64,000 nucleotides of DNA, from assembly GCF_900104635.1 (NCBI RefSeq), contig NZ_FNWC01000007.1:1897421-1961420 (forward strand), in the 5' to 3' direction. This DNA is from Coprococcus phoceensis (GTDB taxonomy: Bacteria; Bacillota; Clostridia; Lachnospirales; Lachnospiraceae). The notes under the pieces were generated by a model. That model saw nothing but the letters and a program-made list of their open reading frames with translations. It was not told the origin of the DNA and made no database searches. Positions 35,681 to 44,336 of this stretch are shown one piece after another; positions within the stretch are counted from its first letter, which is position 1; every line of letters begins with the position of its first letter. The position numbers and the translations under genes were made by a program.

Positions 35681-35705
35681 AAAAGAACTGACACGCAGTT
35701 CTTTT
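35681..35705 (-). terminator. Terminator before the dcw cluster
   Basis: A perfect 10-bp stem AAAAGAACTG/CAGTTCTTTT (35681-35690 with 35696-35705) with a 5-base loop and T run. It ends the small membrane protein gene at 35714 and insulates the mraZ promoter. Confidence 0.88.
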
Positions 35706-35713
35706 TTCATTCT

Positions 35714-35962
35714 CTATTCTGTCTCTGTTCCGTTCAAACTATCTATATAAGAGTCAATCGCACTGTAATCTACTTCTGCTGTCTGGCGCGGTCTGCTGCT
35801 TTCATACATGCTATATGCAGAATATCCAATCCATCCAACCAAGCCGAGTGCTACTATTCCTACTACACATTTTCTAAAAAAATGCTTTCTCTTTTCTTTC
35901 TTCATCATCGCTTTTCGGTTTGCTTTTTCTTCCTTGTAACGTGACACTTTTTCCTGACTCAT
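35714..35962 (-). CDS. Small single-pass membrane protein, unrecognised
   Basis: An 82-residue protein: very basic N-terminus (VSRYKEEKANRKAMMKKEKR), one transmembrane helix (about 33-53, VVGIVALGLVGWIGYSAYSM), then a 28-residue acidic external tail with two Tyr-containing repeats (DYSAIDSYIDSLNG). I do not recognise it. It follows the DegV gene by 22 bases and has a terminator right after, so it ends that transcript. RBS is GGAGGATGAAAG. Its small bitopic form and position ahead of the division cluster are suggestive but prove nothing. Confidence 0.8.
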   Translation of the reverse strand: MSQEKVSRYKEEKANRKAMMKKEKRKHFFRKCVVGIVALGLVGWIGYSAYSMYESSRPRQTAEVDYSAIDSYIDSLNGTETE

Positions 35963-35984
35963 CTTTCATCCTCCGTCCGCTTTC

Positions 35985-36824
35985 TTATATTGAGACAATA
36001 ATTCCTCCGTCGCTTGCATACATGGAACTGATTCCCTTTGTGTCAAGTATGATAACATCTCTCACATGAATCTTTTCCTCAATCATCTTTCTCACATCAT
36101 TGGCACGTTCTTTGCAATTGCAATGGGCAATCGCAAGTATCTTATTCTCCGGATCTTCAACCTTTTCAACAAGAGTATCCACAAGCTTTACAAGCGCTTT
36201 CTTCATTCCTCTCGCCTGACCAATCTGATAAATAGTTCCCTCTTCTGAACCGCCCATAACTGGCTTAATATTCAACGCTGATGCCACAAGCGCTTTCACA
36301 CCGCTTAGCCGTCCATTCTTGCGAAGCGTCTCTAATGATTCTAACACAAAATATGTATTTTGTCTCGCTATAAATTTTTCTACAGCTGCGATAACCTGTT
36401 CAAATTCCATTCCCTGCTCTTCGCATTCTGCAATCTTCTGTGCGATTAATGTCTCCCCGATTGAAGCGGAACGGGAATTAAATACATAAATCTGCTTTTC
36501 GCCATGTTCTTCTGTGTATAAATTCTTCCCTAAAACCGCACTGTTATAGGAACCGCTCAGTTCTGCCGACAATGTCACTGCATATACACGCTGTGCATCA
36601 CACTGATAACTTTCCATATATCGTTCCGGGGATGGGCAGGATGATTTTGGGCATTCCGGACTTTCTGACACTCTTTTTAAAAAATCTGCCTGATCAAATG
36701 TCTCATCATCTACAATATGATGTCCTCCCACTTCTATACCTAGGGCAACACTTTCAAAAATCCCGCTCTCTTTCATCTCTTTTGTCAATTCGCCGCAGCT
36801 GTCTACAATAATTTTATAACTCAT
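35985..36824 (-). CDS. DegV family fatty-acid-binding protein
   Basis: A 279-residue protein of the DegV/FakB fold, which binds a fatty acid and can present it to the kinase FakA. The N-terminal YKIIVDSCGELTKEM, SCPSPERYMESYQ, VTLSAELSGSYNSA, SRSASIGETLIAQK and ETLRKNGRLSG motifs are typical. Which fatty acid is bound, and whether a FakA partner exists, cannot be seen here. ATG at 36824 is preceded by TTGGAGG; an ATG at 36845 lies upstream of that site and is rejected. Confidence 0.9.
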   Translation of the reverse strand: MSYKIIVDSCGELTKEMKESGIFESVALGIEVGGHHIVDDETFDQADFLKRVSESPECPKSSCPSPERYMESYQCDAQRVYAVTLSAELSGSYNSAVLGKNLYTEEHGEKQIYVFNSRSASIGETLIAQKIAECEEQGMEFEQVIAAVEKFIARQNTYFVLESLETLRKNGRLSGVKALVASALNIKPVMGGSEEGTIYQIGQARGMKKALVKLVDTLVEKVEDPENKILAIAHCNCKERANDVRKMIEEKIHVRDVIILDTKGISSMYASDGGIIVSI

Positions 36825-36913
36825 CAATCTTTTCCTCCAAAGCACCGTACGATATAGTTTTTAATACTACATATTATTATATCATATTTATGTATATTTG
36901 AAAAGACCTTTCT

Positions 36914-38092
36914 TTATTCTTCAAACCGAATACGACTTGACACACCAAGAGCGATTCCCATCTCTATCATCAAAAACAAAATCGAAGTCCCCCCATAGCT
37001 GATGAACGGGAGTGTAATTCCTGTTGTCGGAATCAGATTCAGCACAACACACACATTAAAAATAACCTGTAATGCAATGTGTGCAAAAATTCCAATCACG
37101 ATCAAAGATCCATATAGATCCGGAGCATTCTGTGCAATAAACAACAACCGGTACAACAGTATTGCAAACAATACCAATACGATAATCGCTCCAAATACAC
37201 CTAGCTCCTCGCAGATAATAGCCAGAATCATATCATTTTGTACTTCCGGAATAATCATCTTCTGCGCACTGTTTCCCAGCCCTTTCCCAAAAAATCCGCC
37301 GGAACCAATCGCATAAAGCCCCTGCACAACCTGAAGTCCGCCATCTGAGGCATATTTCTCCGGATCCAGCCACACAAGAATCCTCTCCATACGAAAACCC
37401 CCACTTGATTCCAGATACTCGCCTAAAAGGTGAAGTCCCGCATATCCAACAATACAGGCAGCAATTCCAAGTACAACAATAGGAGCTGATTTCGGATAGA
37501 CAATGATCAGCATAATGCTCACAATTCCAAGCACGATGATTCCCGTACTCATGTTATCTGTCAGCTTATACACTCCGAGCGCAGCTGCCACTCCCCACGC
37601 AAATATCTTAAGCGCCTCCTTTGGTTGTTTCACCTTGCTTCCCGCCTGACAAATCAGGTATGGGATAAATAGGATAATTGCGATCTTCATCACTTCTGAA
37701 GGCTGCATCTGCTGCCCAAGCGGCAGTCTGATCCACCTTCTTGCACCGTACACCTCAATTCCAAGAGGCGTGAGCACCAGCGCCATCAGGACAAACGCCA
37801 CAATATACAAAATCTTTGAACGCTTTGCATACCAGTGATAGTTAATCTTCGCAACTACGAGCATCACGAACACACTCGCCAGACTGATCAGCGCCTGACG
37901 TTTAAAAAAATACATGCTGTCCCCATATTTAATCTGCGCACGATAAGAGCTTGTACTATAAAGCATGACAAGCCCAAAGCACATGAGAAAAATGACAATT
38001 GCCAGCAGACTGTAATCGAAATACTGAACAACACCTTCTTCTACCTGCTTTTTTTCTTTTCGTTTTTCCCTTTGTTTTTTACGAGTAGTCAC
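36914..38092 (-). CDS. Second FtsW/RodA-family SEDS polymerase
   Basis: A ten-helix SEDS protein closely related in sequence to the FtsW at 26.4-27.5 kb, with LYSTSSYRAQIKYGD, QQMQPSEVMKIAIIL, GFFGKGLGNSAQK, EVQNDMILAIICEELG and GITLPFISYGGTS. SEDS proteins polymerise lipid II with a class B penicillin-binding protein. The FtsW-like loop signature (VQNDMIxxIICEELG) suggests an FtsW-type rather than RodA-type role, perhaps in sporulation septum or engulfment (inference). The GTG at 38092 has GGGGAGT at a good distance; the ATG at 38107 has no ribosome site. It lies 22 bases after asnB. The N-terminus is extremely basic (RKKQREKRKEKKQ). Confidence 0.87.
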   Translation of the reverse strand: MTTRKKQREKRKEKKQVEEGVVQYFDYSLLAIVIFLMCFGLVMLYSTSSYRAQIKYGDSMYFFKRQALISLASVFVMLVVAKINYHWYAKRSKILYIVAFVLMALVLTPLGIEVYGARRWIRLPLGQQMQPSEVMKIAIILFIPYLICQAGSKVKQPKEALKIFAWGVAAALGVYKLTDNMSTGIIVLGIVSIMLIIVYPKSAPIVVLGIAACIVGYAGLHLLGEYLESSGGFRMERILVWLDPEKYASDGGLQVVQGLYAIGSGGFFGKGLGNSAQKMIIPEVQNDMILAIICEELGVFGAIIVLVLFAILLYRLLFIAQNAPDLYGSLIVIGIFAHIALQVIFNVCVVLNLIPTTGITLPFISYGGTSILFLMIEMGIALGVSSRIRFEE

Positions 38093-38114
38093 ATTTACAC
38101 TCCCCATCGAATTC

Positions 38115-39980
38115 TTACTGCCCGTTATTCATAGATGGATGTATCGGTTTCCCATTTGCAAAATATCTGTCATACCACAATAAGAAAATATATACCGTCC
38201 ATATCTTACGGCTGTTATCCTGCTTTCCTGCTTTATGTTCTTCCAAAAGTTTCAGAAGATACGATACATTAAAGAACTGTTGTGCTTCTTTTGATGAAAA
38301 TTGCGTTTTTACCCTATTATAATATTTCTCTTCCTTGAGCCATACACGAATCGGAATCGGGAAACCAAGTTTTTTCTTTTCTGCAGTCTTGCTGCGAATG
38401 ACTCTCTCCGCTGCCGCACGAAGCGCAATCTTCGTCTTTGGCGCGTCCACCTTATACTGAAGCGGAAGCGTCTGCGCCAATTCCAGCACTTGTTTATCCA
38501 AAAATGGGACACGCACTTCCAAAGAGTTTGCCATTCCCATCTTGTCCCCTTTCATCAGGATATCATGCACAAGCCAGAGATGAATGTCCAGGTACTGCAT
38601 CTTTGTGACCGGATCTTTTCCTTTTACTCTCTCATAGATCGGAGCAGTCACTTTCATGCAACCCGGTTCAAATCCTTTTTTAATCGCTTTCTTCGCCTCT
38701 TTTTCTGTAAATATCTTCGCATTTCCAATATAACGCTCTTCTAGCGTTTTTCCGTGACGCATCAAAAATCCGCGTCCCTTCATCGACCTTGGCATGCAGT
38801 TTTCCGCAAATGCCCCTAACATCCTGCGGATAAATAACGGCACTTTGTTAAATCCGGTGTACTCAAGAGGCTCACAATAAATATTATATCCACCGAACAA
38901 CTCATCTGAACCTTCTCCTGACAGAACTACTTTTACCTTTTTGGCGGCCTCCTTACTCAAAAAGTAAAGCGCAATCGCTGCCGGATCCGCCACAGGCTCG
39001 TCCATATAATACATAATATCAGAAAGCGCATCCCAATACTCATCCGGTTCAATAATCTTGCTGTCGTTCTTCATATGAATACTCTTTGCAAATTCTTTTG
39101 CATCATGAATCTCACTGTATTTCTCTTCCCCAAATCCGACTGTGAACGTGCGGTCAACCTGTCCTAAATAAGCCATGTAGCTGGAGTCCACACCGCTTGA
39201 AAGATAAGATCCAACCTCCACATCACTGATCTTATGCATCTCTACAGACTCTTTCATCACTTTCTCGATTTCATCCACAACCTCATCAAATGACTTGTCC
39301 GTATCTCCTGTAAAATTCGGTTCAAAGTATCTTGTAACCTCAAGCTTTCCATCCTCGTAAGTAAAATAATGTCCCGGCTGGAGACAATATACCCCTTTAA
39401 AAAAGGTCTCATTTGTAGGCACAAACTGGAATGATAAATAATTTCCCAGTGCCTCCTCATTAAATACTTTATCGAATTTCGGGTGTTCCACAAACGATTT
39501 GATCTCGGAACCAAATAAAAAACTTCCGTTCATCTGTGCATAGTAAAATGGTTTGATACCGAAAATATCTCTCGCGCCAAACATTTTTTTCTTTTCTCTG
39601 TCCCAAATTACAAACCCATACATTCCACGAAGACGGTCAACCAACGCTTCTCCCCACTCCTCATATCCATGAAGAAGTGTCTCTGAATCGGTATGTGTCT
39701 TAAACTCATGTCCCGCCTCAATTAATTTTTCTCTCAATTCCTGATAATTATAAATTTCTCCATTAAATACCAGTACTTTTGTTCTATCTTCATTATACAG
39801 CGGCTGGTCACCTGTCGAAGAGATATCGATGATACTCAAGCGTCGAAATCCAAGCGCTGCATCGTCATCTAAAAACGTCCCTGCACTGTCTGGTCCACGA
39901 TGTACAATGGTATTCATCATATTTTCAAGCACCTGTTCTTTATTCTCGATTGCTCCTACAAATCCTGTAAATCCGCACAT
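38115..39980 (-). CDS. asnB: Asparagine synthetase (glutamine-hydrolysing) AsnB
   Basis: A 621-residue enzyme that makes asparagine from aspartate with ATP and glutamine. The N-terminal glutaminase nucleophile Cys2 is present (MCGFTGFVG), followed by HRGPDSAG and the synthetase pyrophosphate loop YLSSGVDSSYMA, LSGEGSDELFGGY and LEVRVPFLDKQ. The C-terminal region matches clostridial AsnB. A good promoter with a long 5' untranslated region precedes it. It is followed by the second ftsW-type gene, and AsnB enzymes sometimes amidate peptidoglycan precursors, but there is no direct sign of that here. Confidence 0.95.
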   Translation of the reverse strand: MCGFTGFVGAIENKEQVLENMMNTIVHRGPDSAGTFLDDDAALGFRRLSIIDISSTGDQPLYNEDRTKVLVFNGEIYNYQELREKLIEAGHEFKTHTDSETLLHGYEEWGEALVDRLRGMYGFVIWDREKKKMFGARDIFGIKPFYYAQMNGSFLFGSEIKSFVEHPKFDKVFNEEALGNYLSFQFVPTNETFFKGVYCLQPGHYFTYEDGKLEVTRYFEPNFTGDTDKSFDEVVDEIEKVMKESVEMHKISDVEVGSYLSSGVDSSYMAYLGQVDRTFTVGFGEEKYSEIHDAKEFAKSIHMKNDSKIIEPDEYWDALSDIMYYMDEPVADPAAIALYFLSKEAAKKVKVVLSGEGSDELFGGYNIYCEPLEYTGFNKVPLFIRRMLGAFAENCMPRSMKGRGFLMRHGKTLEERYIGNAKIFTEKEAKKAIKKGFEPGCMKVTAPIYERVKGKDPVTKMQYLDIHLWLVHDILMKGDKMGMANSLEVRVPFLDKQVLELAQTLPLQYKVDAPKTKIALRAAAERVIRSKTAEKKKLGFPIPIRVWLKEEKYYNRVKTQFSSKEAQQFFNVSYLLKLLEEHKAGKQDNSRKIWTVYIFLLWYDRYFANGKPIHPSMNNGQ

Positions 39981-40076
39981 GTATTGTTCTCCTTCTATTT
40001 TCCTTCTGTTTCATTCTTGCTGTCTTTTGTTCACGCAGCGCCGGTGCCGCAACTGCCACACCGACGTTACTTTAAC

Positions 40077-40105
40077 ATTATACCCACATCTTTTCATAAA
40101 AACAA
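40077..40105 (-). promoter_or_regulatory. SigA-type promoter of asnB
   Basis: On the minus strand TTGTTT (40100-40105), a 17-base spacer and TATAAT (40077-40082). The leader of about 90 bases is unusually GC-rich (GCACCGGCGCTGCGTG) but carries no T-box motif. Confidence 0.6.
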
Positions 40106-40143
40106 CTTGTTTTTTCCTGTTAAACTTTCCTTGTACACTCTGT

Positions 40144-40761
40144 CTACTTACAATTACAGTTCCCTCTCATATCAAATTCCGGATTGATCGCATAGAAATT
40201 CTTACTGTCCAAATCATCCTGCACGATTCTAAGACTTTCACCAAATCTTTGGTAATGCACGATTTCACGCTCTCGCAGGAAACGAATCGGATCACACACT
40301 TCCGGATCTTTTACGAGACGTAAAATATTGTCATACGTCGTTCTCGCCTTCTGCTCTGCTGCCATATCCTCATGTAGATCCGTAATTGGATCTCCTTTTG
40401 ACTGAAAATATGTCGCCGTCCACGGTGCTCCGCTTGCCGCCTGTGGCCAAAGCGCAAGGGTGTGGTCTACATAATATTTGTCAAAGCCATATTTTTCAAC
40501 CTCTTCTACTGAAAGATTTCTGGTGAGCTGGTGGACAATGGCACAAATCATCTCCATGTGGGCCAGCTCTTCCGTGCCGATGTCCGTTAAAATTCCGGTC
40601 ACTTCTTTATACGGCATCGTATAACGCTGCGACAAATATCTCATAGAAGCAGCCAGTTCGCCGTCAGGTCCTCCGAATTGCGTAATAATTACCTGAGCAA
40701 TCTTTGGATTTGTCTGCGTAATTTTTACCGGATACTGCAATCGTTTCTCATAATTCCACAT
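40144..40761 (-). CDS. cotJC: Spore coat protein CotJC (manganese-catalase family)
   Basis: A 205-residue ferritin-like protein of the manganese catalase family found in the spore coat. The di-metal ligands fit the pattern of GGPDGELAASMRYL, GTEELAHMEM and the later EQKARTTYDNI and EREIVHYQRFGE. In Bacillus, CotJC is laid down under SigE control and may detoxify peroxide. It ends the cotJABC operon, 3 bases after cotJB. The C-terminus (RGNCNCK) carries two Cys residues. Confidence 0.92.
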   Translation of the reverse strand: MWNYEKRLQYPVKITQTNPKIAQVIITQFGGPDGELAASMRYLSQRYTMPYKEVTGILTDIGTEELAHMEMICAIVHQLTRNLSVEEVEKYGFDKYYVDHTLALWPQAASGAPWTATYFQSKGDPITDLHEDMAAEQKARTTYDNILRLVKDPEVCDPIRFLREREIVHYQRFGESLRIVQDDLDSKNFYAINPEFDMRGNCNCK

Positions 40762-40764
40762 CGA

Positions 40765-41034
40765 TTAACATCCCCCTTCCTGCCATGGCCATGGCTCGTT
40801 GATCCAGTTCCATCTGTCTGCGCAGGATTCCGCCGCCGTGTCAATCGTAAGCGGTCCGTAGTATTTCGCATACTCTTTTAACGCCTCATTTCGCATCCTG
40901 CTGTATTCCTGAAAATACGCAAGCGCATTCTGGTCACATGGATGGGTATCCAAAAACAATTTCACATCATCTACCGCAAAACTTACTACATTGATCCATT
41001 GCAGTAAATCTTTTCTACAAGGTTTTGCCATCAT
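40765..41034 (-). CDS. cotJB: Spore coat protein CotJB
   Basis: An 89-residue small coat protein. LLQWINVVSFAVDDVKLFLD, HPCDQNALAYFQEY, KEYAKYYGPLT and the terminal WPWQEGGC are typical of CotJB. I prefer ATG 41034 (MMAKPCRKD), nine bases after GGGAGG; a GTG at 41043 touches the ribosome site. It overlaps the end of cotJA by four bases and precedes cotJC, so the three are coupled. Confidence 0.9.
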   Translation of the reverse strand: MMAKPCRKDLLQWINVVSFAVDDVKLFLDTHPCDQNALAYFQEYSRMRNEALKEYAKYYGPLTIDTAAESCADRWNWINEPWPWQEGGC

Positions 41035-41252
41035 CTCTGACACCCTCCCATCCCTCGAAATGGTTTATTCAATTCCTCGAAAATCGTTCCACAGGAGAAC
41101 CCTTTTTCTGCATCATAAAGCTTTCTCCACATCTGCCATGGCACATATGCCATCGCCAGAGGCATTCCCTCTAATGCATCATTTTTTTCGCAGCACGGAG
41201 CCATTTGTCTGTTCGCCCGGTATTGCATGATATTATCGCGATAATTTTGCAT
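41031..41252 (-). CDS. cotJA: Spore coat associated protein CotJA
   Basis: A 73-residue protein with the CotJA core PLAMAYVPWQMWRKLYDAEK and GTIFEELNKPFRGMGG. An N-terminal extension of about 30 residues contains a CC pair (APCCEKN). It is the first gene of the cotJ operon; a SigE-like -10 lies about 35 bases upstream. Confidence 0.88.
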   Translation of the reverse strand: MQNYRDNIMQYRANRQMAPCCEKNDALEGMPLAMAYVPWQMWRKLYDAEKGFSCGTIFEELNKPFRGMGGCQR

Positions 41253-41286
41253 ACATATTTTTCCCTTTCTTGAATACTTATAGTAT

Positions 41287-41294
41287 ATTGTATG
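41287..41294 (-). promoter_or_regulatory. Candidate SigE-dependent -10 of the cotJ operon
   Basis: On the minus strand a perfect CATACAAT (41287-41294), the SigE -10 consensus, lies 35 bases before cotJA. An overlapping CATACATA is 4 bases upstream. The -35 region is weak. SigE control of cotJ is established in B. subtilis. Confidence 0.5.
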
Positions 41295-41316
41295 TATGCT
41301 GCTGAAATTGGTTCTT

Positions 41317-41991
41317 CTATTCTTCGTTGATTTCTTTCTTCACTTTCTTGATTGTCCTGTCAAACTTCCCCTGTCCTGTCTCATATGAAAACTTTTGCAC
41401 ATAGTCCTCACTTTCAATTGTTCCTTTTTTTAATTCATCTTCATCAATATCCTGCAGTTGGAAATTTTTTTGTACCGGTCTGCATTGTTTGTCAAATGTA
41501 ATTTCTACCCCCGTCAATTCATAATGGTCTTTCATGATGATTCCGGTGAGCATCCGTAATTCTTCTTCAAATAATTCCAGTTTTTTATTTTCTGTTACCT
41601 GAATCACATATTCTTCCTTTTGTACCTGGGCGGCCGTCAGATTCAGATTCTGAATAGACTCAAAATAAGCATCCATATAAAGCTCCGGTGTGATTTCCGA
41701 ATCTGTCTCAAAGATTTCTCCACCTTCCCCTTCTCCATAATATATCCCGGCTTCTTTTTTTTCACGGTACTCTGCTCTTCCCCACTCAGCATCTTTTGGC
41801 ACGACCGCCTTGTCTTCCTCCGTAGAAAATTTCACCTCACTTTGATGATATTCCTCCCCAAGCTGAACATCTACGTATGGCTGCTGTTTTAAAATATCAT
41901 TGATTTTTTCCGCACCATCTACCTCTTTTGCACATGCAGTCAAAAACAGACAGCTTGCAATCCCAAATAGCACTTTATTTCTTTTTCTCAT
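41317..41991 (-). CDS. Lipoprotein of unknown function, paralogue of the next secreted protein
   Basis: A 224-residue exported lipoprotein: signal peptide MRKRNKVLFGIASCLFLTAC with lipobox FLTAC. The mature protein is acidic. Its domain can be aligned with residues about 30-220 of the larger secreted protein encoded 12 bases upstream: INDILKQQPYVDV with LKDILDDSTYVKA, YVIQVTENKKLELFEEEL with YQIEVTKQEQIENFLVPL, and ITFDKQCRPVQKNF with ILFDEACRPIEIRF. I recognise no known family. It is the last gene of its group and has no terminator I can see before the cotJ region. Confidence 0.8.
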   Translation of the reverse strand: MRKRNKVLFGIASCLFLTACAKEVDGAEKINDILKQQPYVDVQLGEEYHQSEVKFSTEEDKAVVPKDAEWGRAEYREKKEAGIYYGEGEGGEIFETDSEITPELYMDAYFESIQNLNLTAAQVQKEEYVIQVTENKKLELFEEELRMLTGIIMKDHYELTGVEITFDKQCRPVQKNFQLQDIDEDELKKGTIESEDYVQKFSYETGQGKFDRTIKKVKKEINEE

Positions 41992-42003
41992 CCTTTTTCT
42001 CCT

Positions 42004-43749
42004 CTATTTTAAATAATCACTTGGTTTCCTGTATTTTTCCCGGTAAATTTTCTTCTCTGGACTTTTCCATGTTTTTTTCAACAGTTTCTTCAAATCATTT
42101 TCCAAATAAAGCTTTTTCTCCTTGGCAGGCGATGCCGGCAGTACATCAAGCATCTGATGTGCCTCCACATAGTCCGCCGGAGCATAATTGAAAGATTCCG
42201 TATCCACCACCTTTTTTTGGGAACTTTCTTTCTCTTTTTTATAGGAAGAATCTTTGCTCATCACAGTCTGTGTATCTTTCGTTTTCAGCACGTCCCACTC
42301 TGTCACAAATTCTCCCGTCTCCACATTGATGATAAACTCTGACAGCCTGTTCGGCGTCAGAATTTTATCGTACTTTTGTCCGTCAAATGCACTGTCTTTT
42401 TGAATTTTATTGTGATGTCTGGAGGGTTCTCCATAATACAAAGAGAACTCAAACTCCGCCGCATAATTTTTCAATTTCTCATAGTCCGTCTTCCCGTCAA
42501 AGTTATTGCGCACATATTCTATATTATGTTTATCTATATACATACGGAATTGGTGAATCATCGTATCATCCAACCGCTTATACGTTTTATTTTTCTTCTG
42601 ATAAGCATCTCGGACACATTGGGCATAATCCTCCAGAAAAACAGAATGTGGTTCCATACTCAGATAAAATTCATCTCCGTCTTTCAATTGTAACATCCCG
42701 TTCTCATCCAAATATCCACCCATCTGCTCTATGACAAGCAACGCTTTCTTCTTTGCTTTAAGCTCACTGGACTCAAACATATAGGTATAGACATCTGAGC
42801 CGACCAAATGTGCCGATTTGTACACTCTGTCCAACTGCTCCAGATACTCCTCTTGTGTAATCTGTTCCCCTTCATATCCCTTGGCAAACTGTCCGAACTT
42901 ATTATCGACCGCCTCCAGATACGCAAACACAGCTCTTTTGTCCCACCCCGCACGGTCCGTCAACTCTTCCGTCTGCGCCTGTAGAACAAGCAGAAAATGC
43001 TCATCTGTCACTTTGACCACATTTGACAGTTCATCAATATAGTCAATTACTTCAACTTCCTCAAACGGTTTGATCTGTGCAATTTCGTCTTCCACATCAG
43101 AAAAAGCATTCTCTACAACTTCTCTTGTTGTATATTCAAACTTCTGATTCAGCTGCTGCTCTAAATAGGTAATCCGATCCTGCTGCGCCACATCCGATGT
43201 GATGTGAAACCGTATCTCAATCGGGCGGCATGCCTCATCGAACAAAATATCGATTTGTGAAATCGTAAACATCTCATTGTCAATCACACCCACAAAAGAT
43301 AACGGAACAAGGAAGTTTTCAATCTGTTCCTGCTTAGTTACTTCAATCTGATAATTCTGTTCCTGTATTTCACTCATCTTTAGCCCTAATTCTTTCACCG
43401 GATCATAAAAAAATGAAATATCCAGTTCCGGAAACAAATCCCGATAGTCCTTATGCTCATCTTTTCCTCGATATTTCCCATAAAACACAGTCGCTTTTTG
43501 CCCATTTCTTACAATCGTCTTATGTTCACCGTCATTTGGATATACAACTGTCTTCTCTCCATCTACATCATACAAAATGGTTTTGCCAAGATACCCTCCT
43601 CCGAGTATCGCTTTTACATACGTACTGTCATCCAAAATATCCTTCAGGAACAGGTCTTCGGATTCTGTTGCACTCACACGCAAATTTCCTGCCACAATAA
43701 ATACTCCCAGTACAAGAAATGCCACTGCTATTTTCCATTTTTCTTTCAT
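42004..43749 (-). CDS. Large secreted protein of unknown function
   Basis: A 581-residue secreted protein with a signal peptide (MKEKWKIAVAFLVLGVFIVA, probable cleavage after RVSA). The first 200 residues of the mature protein are related to the lipoprotein encoded just downstream. The middle (about 220-420) is helical and charged, and the last 100 residues are Lys-rich (SSYKKEKESSQKKVV, LYLENDLKKLLKKTW). No membrane anchor, Cys pair or sorting motif is seen. I chose ATG 43749 because GGGGGA is 5 bases upstream; longer readings start inside the copZ terminator. No promoter fits between that terminator and the start, so expression may come by read-through from the copper operon. Confidence 0.78.
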   Translation of the reverse strand: MKEKWKIAVAFLVLGVFIVAGNLRVSATESEDLFLKDILDDSTYVKAILGGGYLGKTILYDVDGEKTVVYPNDGEHKTIVRNGQKATVFYGKYRGKDEHKDYRDLFPELDISFFYDPVKELGLKMSEIQEQNYQIEVTKQEQIENFLVPLSFVGVIDNEMFTISQIDILFDEACRPIEIRFHITSDVAQQDRITYLEQQLNQKFEYTTREVVENAFSDVEDEIAQIKPFEEVEVIDYIDELSNVVKVTDEHFLLVLQAQTEELTDRAGWDKRAVFAYLEAVDNKFGQFAKGYEGEQITQEEYLEQLDRVYKSAHLVGSDVYTYMFESSELKAKKKALLVIEQMGGYLDENGMLQLKDGDEFYLSMEPHSVFLEDYAQCVRDAYQKKNKTYKRLDDTMIHQFRMYIDKHNIEYVRNNFDGKTDYEKLKNYAAEFEFSLYYGEPSRHHNKIQKDSAFDGQKYDKILTPNRLSEFIINVETGEFVTEWDVLKTKDTQTVMSKDSSYKKEKESSQKKVVDTESFNYAPADYVEAHQMLDVLPASPAKEKKLYLENDLKKLLKKTWKSPEKKIYREKYRKPSDYLK

Positions 43750-43763
43750 ACAATCCCCCATAT

Positions 43764-43806
43764 TTGCAAAAGACAAGTACCAGCTTCTTCCTGATACTTG
43801 TCCTTT
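43764..43806 (-). terminator. Terminator-like hairpin after copZ
   Basis: A 16-bp stem with two mismatched or G-U positions (43768-43783 with 43791-43806) and a short T run on the minus strand. It starts eight bases after the copZ stop and ends 14 bases before the ATG of the secreted protein gene. With its short T tract it may be leaky. Confidence 0.65.
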
Positions 43807-43814
43807 GTACATCC

Positions 43815-44012
43815 CTATTTCTGAACGATTCCCTCGAATCCCAAATCATCTAAAATCTCCAGCGCTTTTTTCACACAACTGTCGCATCCATCAATGGAAA
43901 CTGTCTTGTCTGCAAGGCTTACCTGAAAATCAAGTCCTGCATCTGTCATCGCCTTCGTGATTCGTTCTACACATTTTTCACAGTGCATATCTTCTGCTTT
44001 AATGATTGTCAT
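43815..44012 (-). CDS. copZ: Heavy-metal-associated domain protein, CopZ-like copper chaperone
   Basis: A 65-residue HMA domain protein that carries Cu(I) to the CopA pump. The metal loop is DMHCEKC near residues 8-14; a second CxxC-like pair (CDSC) lies at about 43-46 and is unusual for CopZ. It follows csoR by 13 bases in the copper operon and precedes a terminator-like hairpin. Confidence 0.87.
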   Translation of the reverse strand: MTIIKAEDMHCEKCVERITKAMTDAGLDFQVSLADKTVSIDGCDSCVKKALEILDDLGFEGIVQK

Positions 44013-44025
44013 ACTAATTCCTCCA

Positions 44026-44325
44026 CTATTTCATTAATTTTTGTATTACCTCACACAGTTCATCTACCGCTTCATCTTTTCCGTCTCGTATGTCTTCTAC
44101 TACACACGAATGAATATGACTTGCCAACAACTTTTTATTGAAACTGTTCAGTGCGGATTGAACTGCTGATACCTGATTTAAAATCTCAACGCAATAGCGT
44201 TCTTCCTCCACCATGTTCTTAATCCCTCTGACCTGACCTTCGATTCGATTCAGGCGAGTTATCAAGTCTTTCTTCTCTTTTTCTGAACGATGTTTTGTTC
44301 TTTCACAGCATTTGTTTTCTTCCAT
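44026..44325 (-). CDS. csoR: CsoR-family copper-sensing repressor
   Basis: A 99-residue all-helical metal-sensing repressor. The core LITRLNRIEGQVRGIKNMVEEERYC contains the first Cys ligand; HIHSCVV supplies the His and second Cys of the Cu(I) site. Copper binding releases the operator. An N-terminal Cys pair (NKCCERTKHR) precedes the fold and may add binding capacity. ATG 44325 has GGGAGA at 8 bases; the ATG at 44331 is too close. It lies between copA and copZ and presumably represses its own operon through the palindrome upstream of copA. Confidence 0.9.
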   Translation of the reverse strand: MEENKCCERTKHRSEKEKKDLITRLNRIEGQVRGIKNMVEEERYCVEILNQVSAVQSALNSFNKKLLASHIHSCVVEDIRDGKDEAVDELCEVIQKLMK

Positions 44326-44336
44326 GTTCATTCTCC

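Noticed and set aside
39981-40143. Possible T-box before asnB
   Set aside because: No specifier/antiterminator pattern and no T-box sequence; only a GC-rich leader is seen.
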